Below are positions 35,558 through 45,300 of a stretch of 64,000 nt of DNA, one piece after another. The position numbers and the translations under genes were made by a program. The stretch covers positions 434,001-498,000 of the forward strand of contig CP084620.1 of the NCBI GenBank assembly GCA_025917655.1, written 5' to 3'. The stretch comes from Chlorella sorokiniana (taxonomy: Eukaryota; Chlorophyta; Trebouxiophyceae; Chlorellales; Chlorellaceae). The notes under the pieces were generated by a model that had not been told where the DNA came from, made no database searches, and was given only the letters and a program-made list of their open reading frames with translations. Numbering within the stretch: position 1 is the first letter of the stretch; each line of letters starts with the position of its first letter.

Positions 35558-38065
35558 ATGCCCAACACCGGGAAGCGGGCTGACCCGCCCACGGAGGAGG
35601 AAGGCCAGGATAGTGACAGGACCCGATCCAGACAGGTGAGAGGCCTACAGCGGGGGCATGGCCCACACTAGCCGCAGAACAGGTTACCTCACGGAGAGTG
35701 TTCTTTGCTGAGCCCTCCCTCGCTCTTGCCCGCTGCTGCACGCAGGTTCTACTGCCCACATCCTGGTGAGTCAACGAGCCACGGCGGCGGCGCTGCAAGC
35801 CACCAATTTGAGGCTGTGGTCCCTCCAAAGAGCCCAGCCCACTTGTTGGTTCATAGCAGCTTGCGGGCCCCCATTTCGCGCCCTGACGGCGGCCAAAGCA
35901 TTAATCGGCGCCTGTCCTCCTCCCCCGCCCGCAGGCTGCAACCGCAGCTTTGCCGAGCTCTGGCGGCTGAAGGTGCACTTCCGCGCGCCCCCGATGTTCG
36001 CGGCTCTGGCAAGGAGCGCGGCCACGGCACTGAGCTCAAGTTCTGCCCCAAGTGTGGCAAGGACCTGCGCCCCGGCAAGCACCATGTGGGCTGCTCTGCG
36101 GGCAAGAGCGCGCCGCGGCAGGCGGCCAAGCGGCAGCGGCAGGTGCGCGCACGCTTGGCATTTTGGCGCGCCAGAGAGGGCACCCTTCTCCGTGCCGCCG
36201 TGCTGCCAGCGCCCGCATCCTGCTGGGAGTCATCTGCTGGCTTTCACGCGGAGCGGAGCTGGGTGCTCCGCATCGCTCGGGATCGCTCGGGGTTGCTGCA
36301 CGTTGCTGACCAGGCGTCCGCCCCGCGCCCGCGCGCACCCCCTCTCCTTCCCCTCTGCAGCAGCAGATGTCCACGACAACAGAGAGCGCGCAGGGGGTGA
36401 CCGCGGGGACCACCACGGAGCAGACGACGAGCAGCTGGGAGCAGGCGGTGCGGCGCCAGGCGGCCAAGCAGCGCCAGGCCAGCGAGGCCGAGTCGACCCA
36501 GCGCAGCAAGCGGCTGGAGGCCTGCCGCATCGAGACGCTGGTGCAGAACCTGGATGCCCAGCACACGGGAGACCTGCTGTTCCGGTCCAACGCAGCGGCG
36601 GCGGCAGCCGGGCCGCGGCCGCCGCACGCGCTGGGCGACGGCGGCGCCCCCGCCGCAGCCGCAGCAGCACTTTTTCGGCCACGCCCAGCCCGGCATGGTG
36701 CCGCAGCAGCAGGCGGGGCTGCTGCCCGCGCACCTGGGCGCGCAGCAGCAGCACGGCGGGCACGCGGGGCAGGGGCAGGGCGCGCCGGCGCAGCTGCCGC
36801 ACCTCGACCTGCCGCAGCACGGCGAGCTGGCGCACCGCCCGCTCTCGCCCTCCCCGCTGGACCTGTTTGGCGACCCGTTTGGTGCCAGCAACGGCCACGG
36901 CGGCGGCGGGGGGCCGCCGCTGGGGCGCACCAAGACCCCTTTGGCGGCCACGGAGACGAGCTGCGCATCCCGTCGCCGCCGCCGCTGCCCGCCGACTGGG
37001 ACGTCGGCCCGCGCTCCGGCCTCCTCTTTGACTTTGACCAGTTTGACGCCAACAAGCGGCACCAGGTGCGCTCCCCGCCTCCCAGCAATCGGCGGCTTTG
37101 GATGCCTGGGGCTGCGGCGGCATGGGCTGTCCCCCTCCAACAAGGCCTCGGAACGGCAGGCGTCCAGCCCTTCTCCCTCCCCGTCCTCCCTCCTCCTCAC
37201 CCCCTCCCCCTCTCCCCCACCGGAAACCAACTGGACCGCAGGCGGGCACGAGCGCTCCCCTGGTGACGGTGACCACCGCCATGAACCCGGTGGACATGCT
37301 CAACCCGTCTGACGACTACATCTGGCAGATCCTGTTTGCGGGGAGAACGACGCGGTGCCCAAGCGCGTCACGGGTGAGCCCGGCGCTCACCACGCTCACC
37401 AGCCTGGGTGCCTGTTTTGCGACGCCACCGCGCCGCACCCGCTGGCGCTGCCGCCGTGGCGGCGTACCTTCGTACCAGCCAACGGGCTGGCCGCCTCCTG
37501 ACGCTCCCCGTGGCTCACGCATCCCGCGCTCCGCCTGCTGTTGCCCCCTCTGCCTGCAGCGCACTTGCACCACCCGCCTTCGGCCTCACTGAGTTACCTG
37601 GATGAGGCGGACCCGCTGCTGGACGCGATACTGTCTGAAGACCTGGGGCCGCTGCCGCAGGCGCCACATCAGCAGGCGCAGCACGCGCAGCAGCAGCACG
37701 CGCAGCACGCGCAGCAGGGCCAGCAGGGGCCGCCGCAGCAGCAGTACGCAGCGCAGGGCGGGCACGGGCATGGGCACGGGCACGCGAACGGGCATGTGCA
37801 CGGTCTGAGCGGGGGCCTGGACCCTGTGGGCGACCGGCTGGTGCCCATGGGCAACGGCTCTGCGGCGCACCACCTGCACCACGCTGCGGCACAGCAGCAG
37901 CAGCAACAGCACATGCACCCCAGCCTGGGGGCCGTGTTCCAGCAGCACCAGGCGGCGGTCGCGCAGCACGGCGGCCAGGCGCAGCACCGCAACGGCTACG
38001 GCCCACACGGGCCCGGCGCCGAGCTGGCGCCGCCGGCGGTCAAGCTGGACAGCACGTTTGTTTGA
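35558..38065 (+). CDS. CCM1: CCM1/CIA5 homologue, zinc-dependent master regulator of the CO2-concentrating mechanism
   Basis: In Chlamydomonas CCM1/CIA5 switches on low-CO2 genes and binds zinc through C36, C41, H54, C77 and C80 (from memory); cia5 carries H54Y. Here FYCPHPGC spans exons 35746-35765 and 35935-36142 with Cys codons 35753-35755 and 35937-35939 (C-x4-C). SFAELWRLKVH places His at 35976-35978, thirteen residues after the second Cys. VRGSGKERGHGTELKFCPKC gives Cys codons 36044-36046 and 36053-36055. Spacing is C-x4-C-x12-H-x22-C-x2-C, identical to CCM1, if one base is allowed for in the C5 run at 35988-35992 where the frame shifts. Later exons are Gln/Gly/His-rich (37600-38000), like the long low-complexity body of CCM1, with conserved-looking VTTAMNPVDMLNPSDDYIWQ (about 37270-37330) and the end VKLDSTFV. 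Exon 1 (35558-35635, MPNTGKRADPPTEEEG) has a plausible start but joins exon 2 out of phase as read. More slips lie in 36600-36960. Confidence 0.9.
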
Positions 38066-39576
38066 GAAGATAATTTCATGGATACTAAGCGGCGGCCGTC
38101 AGCCAGGTGCGCGGCGCCGCAGTGGGCGCCCCACGTAGCCCCGTGCACTGCACCCCCGTCAGCCCGCTGGTGCGACGCGTGTGCATCGAGCTGACCCCCG
38201 CCCATTTTGGTCCTGTGCCGCAGGCTGCGGCGATCGCGCTGCTCCTGGCCCGGCGGGCCCCGCCCTGTTTCATTGCGATTGAATTGACATTCTTACCGCC
38301 GCAGCTGGCTGCCCTCGGGCGCCGCCAAAGCAGAGCCGACTCCGCTTCCCCAGCTGTGCGGCGGGCGCCTTGTGCTGTGTTGTCCCTCTCTTACTTCTAA
38401 CCATCCCCGCTGTCTCAGCCGCTGGCCGGCCTGCGCAAGTTGGGGCGAGCGCAGCGCGGCGACCCTCAGGCGCCGCCACGCCTGCGCACTCCGCCAGCCG
38501 CAGTCGCCGGCGGCCTTACTAGTGTGACTGCTGCTGTCTCGACCGCCCCCCTCCCCACTAAGATCAGATGTTTTCCCTGCTCCTCGCCCCTACCTGCAAA
38601 CGCACAGTGCTTCACCCCAGCGCATGTATCCCGCTACACCGTTATATTTCATTACCCGCCGCTGCGCTTCCCCCACTGCCGGTTGCCGCGCCACGCCCCG
38701 TCGCCAGGGCTGCCTGAGCGCGCGAGCCTGAGCTTTCCCCACCTTTCCCCTCTCCACGTCCTCTCTTTTCACCCTTTGAAGAGGCCATTTCATTGCGCCT
38801 GCTCCCCCATGGCGGCACGCGCAGCACCGCTCTTATTGCGCCCTCCCTTTGCGCGTGTGCACCTGCTCGCCTGCCTTTGATGCGGAGTCTCTGTGCGCTG
38901 CCGCAGGCCGGCTCCCCTGCAGCACCCCACCGCTGCCCCCACTCACACGCCACCCGATTCGGATTTGAGGCGCGCGCAACTGTTTTGCCTCCTGGCTTGC
39001 GCGCGCGCTCGCCTCTGCCCCAGCCCCGATTGAGCTGCGGGGTGCCCAGGCGGCGGCTCCCTGCCCGCCCCGCCGTGCCCCGCATGCGTCCAGCCGCCCG
39101 CCACCCCCTCCCCTGCCGCCCACATTGATGATTCACACCGCGCGGTTTTGGCCCTTCCCTTCTTTCATTCATGCCATCGTCCCTTTGCTCCGTCCCTCCC
39201 GTCGCTTGTACGTCCCTGCAGCACCGCAGAAGCCCCAGGCTGTTCTGTACCATAAGGGGCGCCGCTCCCCTTTTGTCCGTCGCAGGGCCATCAGTCTAAT
39301 ACGCTTGCGCCGCACCCCCACGCCCTCCCCCTCTCCCCTTACTACTCGCCTGCCGCAGGAAGCCGCTGCTGTGACAGTGACGCTGTGTAAATACTGCAGA
39401 CCCCACACGGTGCTCACAGGCTGGGAGGAGGGTGCATGGGGTGGAAGACGACAGGGGGTGACAGCTGGCATGCCTCACCACAGCACGGCGAGCAATGCCA
39501 CGAGTTTGGCCCACACATTTGTCCGTCTCTGCCTCTGATCATAGCACACTGCACGTGAGGTAAACCAGCAAGCAAA
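38066..39576 (+). other. Long CCM1 3' region with TGTAA at 39386-39390, then AKR 5' region
   Basis: The first clear TGTAA poly(A) signal after the CCM1 stop is at 39386-39390, which would give a 3' UTR of about 1.3 kb, rich in C/T stretches. No coding exon was recognised. The last ~190 bases before 39577 should hold the promoter of the aldo/keto reductase. Confidence 0.55.
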
Positions 39577-42195
39577 ATGGCGGCTGCTGTGACCACCTGC
39601 AACTTTCAGTCCAGCGTAGGCCGCTTGCAGGCCGGAAAGGGGGCTGCAAGCATTCCCGAAGGGTTCCAACTGTCTGTAACAGCGCAGTTCAGACCCCTGT
39701 CGGCACCACAGACCGCACCCAGCTTGGAAAATCAGGTGAGCTGCTGACGCTTGTTTACGCAGCGGTATATACTTGTGCCATCGCACTGCAGGCCGTGTCT
39801 TGTGAGCAGAAGGCATCAATGTGCTCCGTGCCTCACCGAGCACCGGCGGCGCCTCTCCCCCGCCTGCCCTTGTGTGCAGGTTTGGAGGTGTCCTCGCTGG
39901 GGCTGGGAGCCTGGTCATGGGGCGATCGCAGCCGCTACTGGCAGAACGAGCTTGACAAGCCATCGAACAGAACGGTGGGGTCCTGGCGTGCCTCGGTGTT
40001 TCCGGCCGGCCGCGTCGCGCAGCACCCAGCTCGGCCCCAGCCGCCTAATAGCCAGCTGGCCGCTCCCACCCCCTGCCGCCGCTGCTTCCCCCTCTGCAGG
40101 CGTACAAGGCAATGATTGACTCCGGAATCGATTTCCTGGACACCGCCGAAGTGTGCGTGAGGGTGGGACGGAGGGCCCCCTGGCCGCACAGGTCCCCTCA
40201 CCCCACCTTTGGGTGCCTCCCGGCCGCCAGCCGCCAGCCGCCCCAGAGTGCCAGCCAGCACCGCCTTCTCTCTGATCCCAACCTTCCCTCCTCCCCCTTT
40301 GCTTTCTGCACGTGTTCCTGCGTTCGTGCAGGTACGGTTTTGGGTACAGCGAGGAGTTCGTGAACGAGTTCATGACTGAGACCGGCACCAAGGGCAGGGT
40401 CGTGGTTGCCACCAAGTTTGCGCCGCTGCCCTGGCGCCAGACCCCCGGCAGCCTGGTGGGCGCGTGCCGCAAGAGCCTGCAGCGGCTGGGCCTCCCCAAG
40501 ATGGGGCTCTACATTCAGCACTGGTGGGTGGGTGGTATGCTTGTGTCGGGGTGTGGGTGGGTGGTTGTGGGGCGGTGTGTACAATGTGCCGCTGGTAGTG
40601 AATGTAGTGCTGGCTGTTGATGTGGGTGTGTGAGTGAATTTGATGGGGTTGAGGGGATAGAGCGGGGGTGGCGTGTGGGAGGCGGGCGGGCATTGGGCGG
40701 GCGCCGCCCAGTGTGACGGCAGTGCGCTCCGAGCACCCGCCTTAGCCTTGCGCCATCATGCCACACACGCTGCCATGCCCACATGCCCCTGCCCTTGACC
40801 CTTCTGCCCCACCTCCACCACCCGCCCTCCCTCCCGCCCCTGCCCTACCTCAGGCCTGGCTTCTTCCTGAACGCTTTCGCAAACGACGCCTACCTGGAAG
40901 GCCTGGCGCAGGTGTGGGGCTGGGGTGGCTGGTGCCGAGCGGTGTACCTGGCTTACCTCTGCCGAGACCTCGCGAGGGTTGCTGAATGTTGTGTTGTGAG
41001 TATTTTTTTTTTTTTTTTTTCCTGCTCCCAGGTGAAGGAGCTGGGGCTGGCGGATGCGGTGGGCGTCAGCAACTTCAACGAAGCGCGCGTTCGCAAGGCG
41101 GCAAAGGTGCTGGAGGCGCGGGGACGTGCCTGTCTTCCAACCAAGTGCAGTACAGCCTGCTGTACCGCAAACCGGAGACCAACGGGGTGATGGAGGCCTG
41201 CAGGCGGGTCGGGGGGGGCGACGGGCCGAGGGGCGGACGCTGCGCGCCCTTGTGGGGCCCTCGGTTATCTCCTGACTTGGCATCTGCGCCGGCGCTGCGT
41301 GGCCGCTCGGCGGCCGCCCGCGTGCAGGCTGCACGATGGTACCATCACAGCCTGGGCTGGCTGGGGGATGAGGCCGCACAGGCTCCCCGCCGCAGCCCGG
41401 CCCCTCCAGCGACCTCTTCAGTGGCGTCACCTTCCCTTTCTGTTTTTGCGGCTGCTTTCCCGCCTGCAGGGAAGCGGGCACCACGCTGGTGGCCTACTCC
41501 CCGCTCTGCCAAGGCCTGCTGACGGGCAAGTACTCCAAGGACAACCGCCCCAGCGGCCCCGCGCGCAGCTGTTCACCGAGGAGCGGTACCGCTCGGTGCA
41601 GGTGCGCTGCAGGGTGGCGCTCCTGTCAGCGTGGTGCAGATGTCGGGGCAGGCATGCTGCGAGCGGGACCTGAGCCATCGCACCCGGATAGGGCCTGGAG
41701 CAGCCTGCAGACCTTCCCCGCTGTAGCGCCCCCAACAGCCAGCTGCCCCTAACCTGAACCTGCTCTCCGCGCGCGCACCCCGCCCGCCCCCTCCCCCCCC
41801 CCCCAGTCTTTGCTGGATTGCATGAAGGCCATCGCCGAGGATCAGGGCGGCAAGACGCTGGGGCAGGTGCACTCGCGGCCACGCTGGCGGCTTGCCGCCG
41901 CTTGCATCGGCGCCTCCCGGCACGAGTGCCTGGTCCTGTCGCTGCCGGATTTCTGCCAGCCCTTCCTGCCGCCCGCTGTTCGGCTCAATCCAGCAACCTT
42001 TTGTTGCTTCCAGGTGGCCATCAACTGGACCATCTGCAAGGGTGCCCTGCCCATCCCCGGCGCCAAGAACGCGGCGCAGGTGTCGGAAGCGGCGGGGCGC
42101 TGGGCTGGCGCCTGAGCGAGGCGCAGGTGGCTGAGCTGGACGCGGTCAGCAGCCGCATCCCCAGCTCCACAGGGGCTCCTTTTGAGAACTGGTAA
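39577..42195 (+). CDS. Aldo/keto reductase, chloroplast, At1g06690-like
   Basis: NAD(P)H-linked oxidoreductase of the AKR (TIM-barrel) superfamily. Exon 1 (39577-39735) encodes a leader starting [20 protein letters not shown], plausible as a plastid signal. The barrel follows: [18 protein letters not shown] (about 39890), [20 protein letters not shown] (catalytic Asp and Tyr, about 40105-40345), [13 protein letters not shown] (Lys near 40415), GLYIQHWPGF (His near 40520, across an intron), [39 protein letters not shown] (about 41140-41200), [20 protein letters not shown] and [11 protein letters not shown], ending STGAPFENW at 42195. The order and wording match Arabidopsis At1g06690, whose substrate is not established. 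All four catalytic residues are present. Frame slips occur near 41120 and 41137, and near 42090. The exon 1 to exon 2 junction is out of phase as read. Confidence 0.9.
41003..41020. repeat. T18 tract, intronic polypyrimidine
   Basis: Run of eighteen T just before the acceptor of the [12 protein letters not shown] exon of the aldo/keto reductase. It probably acts as the polypyrimidine tract of that intron. Confidence 0.85.
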
Positions 42196-42342
42196 GCCGC
42201 AGGGAAAGCCGATAGTTGGACACATGTTGGAGCTGGATGCTTCGTTGAACGCACGAGTGCGAGACGAGTCGATCATTCCTCTGTCCCCAACGCGGTGGGG
42301 GCTTCTGATGCCGTCATGTCTGAGAACGAAACCGCTGCCATT

Positions 42343-45300
42343 TCATTTACTTGAATGTACCACCCCCAGCTGTTGTGCCTGTTCAACCGTGTTGCACGCA
42401 CATTGGTGTAAAGCAGATGTTGAAGCGAGCAGTGCAGGGTGCACCAGCGGCGCTGCAGGCAGCGCATGGCACAGCAGGCCGCGCCGGGCTGGTTCAGCCT
42501 TCCAGCCCGGCGGGGGAGGCTGCTCCAGCAGCTCGGGTGGCAGCCGGCCTCGCAGCGCTGCGACCCCTGATGGCAGCAGCTTCCCGGCACCTTCGGAGAG
42601 CTCCAGCAGAGCTTGCAGGCTGTAGCTGCGGCGCTGCTGCTTCGACGCAGCTTCCGTCACCTGCGCAACACCGCTGTGCAGGTCGGCAGGCAGCTCCAGA
42701 GCCCTGCCCACGGCAGAGGGGCTGCTGGCAGCAAGCGCCAGCAGCTCGCCGGCAGAATAGCGCTGCCGCGGCAGGCCGCCAGCTGCCGCCTCCACTCGTG
42801 GTGCCTCGGGCTGCCCCCTGCCGCCGCTGGCTGCCGCGGCTGCCGCTACGACTGCCGCAGCAGCATCCACGCCTTGAGTTGCCGCAAGCTCCGCAAGCTC
42901 AGTCTCCGCAGCTTCCAGCTGCTGCTGCAAATCCTCACGCTGCTGCTCAGACAGCGAGCTGCCCAGCGCACCCAGCGCGCGGCGGCAGAGCTCAGCGGAA
43001 GCAGCGGCCGCACCCGCGCTGCCTCTGCTGCGCAGCGTGCCTGCCGCTGCGGCCCATTGTCTGGCGGCAGCATAGTGGGCAGCCGCCCGTTCCTGCTGCC
43101 CTTGGCTGCTAAGCTGGGCGGCGTATGCGGCATGGAGCTCCTGCAAGCACAGGGCATCAAGCAAGGCTCAGTCAGGCTCTGACGCTGATATCGACGCTCA
43201 GCCTTTCTCGCTTCGAGCCAGCATCTTGCTCTGAAGCTGCCACCCAGCCATGCAGCCAGGCCAAAGGCACGGCGCACCAGCAGCAGCGGGTGGCCGGGCA
43301 GCAGCCGGGCAGCGGCCAGCGCCAGCGCCTCTCGCAGCAGCCCTGCACGGTACACACCTGCGGTACGGCAGGCACACAGACAAGCGGGCACCGCCATGAG
43401 CCAGCCGTGAGCAACCCGACGGACGGATGCCGCTGATGCGCACAAGCGGAGCACGCAGGCGGGTTTGGGGCTATTTCTTTGTAAGGTTGTCAGCCAGAAC
43501 TGGCTGCAGCTGCATGCAAAGCATGCCCAGCACGAAATGAAGCAGCCCAGCGCGCCGATCGTCACCTGCGCCGCCCCCTCGGCGTCCCCGACGCCGCCAG
43601 GTGCAGCGCCGCCAGCACCGGCTCGCCCTGCTGGCGCTCCAGCTTGGCGGCGTAGGCGCGGGTGACTGCCTGCCAGGCAGCGGGGCCTGCAGGGGAGGTG
43701 GCGAGGTTTGTGTGCGTGGGGAGCAGGGTGTGTGATGGGCTGCGTGAAGTGTCTGTGTGGCCTGTCGGAAGGGCGTGTGTGGTGGAGGCAGGGCAGCTGT
43801 GTCCCGGCTGTGGCGTACTGGCAAGAAATACAGGCGTACTGGCAAGAAATACAGAAGCTTGAGGAGTAGGACGACGGGTTTGCTTCAAGCAAGACTGCAT
43901 CTTTGCGGGAAGCTGGATGGCAGTAAGCAATAGGTGTGTGGCTCACCGGCGGCGGCGCTCATGCTGACGAAATCGGCGGTGAGGGCGTCGTGGTCCAGCA
44001 GAAGCTGCACGGCAGCTGCCACGTCCCCGCGCATGAGCGCCGCCGCGGCGCCCCGCTGCGCCAGCGCCGTGCGCACGGCGCCGCTGCTCGCTCCCGCGGC
44101 GTCGGCGCCAACGCCGCCGCCTGCTGCTGCAGCGCCAGCGAGGCTGACAGCGGGTCGGCGGCGCAGTCCAGCAAAAGGGTGGCCGCAGGGATGAGCGGCG
44201 GCGGCAAAGGCGGCGGTGGTGGTGGCGGCGGCACGGTGCCGTCGCCCTCTGCTGCAGCCTTCGCTGGCGGCGCCGAGAGCAGCTGTGCTGCCAGCTGCAG
44301 GCAGGCACGCACCGCATCCTGCTCCTGGCCGCTGCCGGCATCAAGCGGCGGCGGCGGCGGCGGAAGCACCGCGCGGCCGCCCATCGAGGCAGCCGCCTTC
44401 TTCTTGCTGGAGGGAGCCGGTGCTGCGGCCGGCCTCGCCGCCGCGTCGAACGTTGCCGCAGGCAGCGGTGGGAGCGGTTGGGAGGGTGGCGGCGGGGGCG
44501 GCGGGGCTCAAGCAAGCCTGTGCGTCCGCACTTGATTGCTCAGATTCCTGCCCAGCCTGCTGTTCCACTTTCTCTTGCTGCTCTGCTGGCGGCACTGCAG
44601 ACGCAGCAACCGAGGCTTGGACAGCCTGCGGCACCTCAGCGGCCGGCGACGGCTCAGCGGCGGCGGGCGGCGGCGGCCTCTGCCGCCTCAGCCGCCTGCC
44701 GCTGCTGCCAGGCCTGCAGCTGGCGGCGGACGTCCCACAGCCGCACCGACTGATCCTCCGAGCCGGACAGCAGAAAGAGGCGGGGTGGCAGCGGCTGCTG
44801 GGGCGGCTGCGGCTCAGGCCCTGCCAGCTCACCCAGCGGCGGCGCAGTCCCCGCCTCCGCCTCTGCTGCCTGCCCCAGCTGCAGCCCCCTTCCGCGAGCT
44901 GCCCAGCCAGCTGCTCTGCTCCTGCCGCAGCTTCCGCCGCGGGCGGACCGGCAGCATCCTTATGCGCGACTGATTCCGAGGCGCTTCGAGCATCCGTCGC
45001 AGCTGCGGATGCTGCGGCAGCTGCTTCAGCCGTCGTGGACCCTGTCTCAGGTGCGGCCTCTTCTTCCGGCTCCGGCTCGGGCGGCAGCCAGGCCAGGCAG
45101 CGCACGACGCCGGAGTGCCCCCGCAGCAGCGCGGTGGGGACCGCCGCCAGGCTGGCGCCGCCGCCAGGCTGGACCGAAAGGAGCTGGATGCCGCCGCCCA
45201 GCAGCGCTGCCGCCAGCACCCCCTCCCCCGCCTCGCCACAGGCAGGTGCCCCAGCCACCGCCCCAGCCGCGCTGCCGCCACAGCAGGCCGCCCAGGCCAG

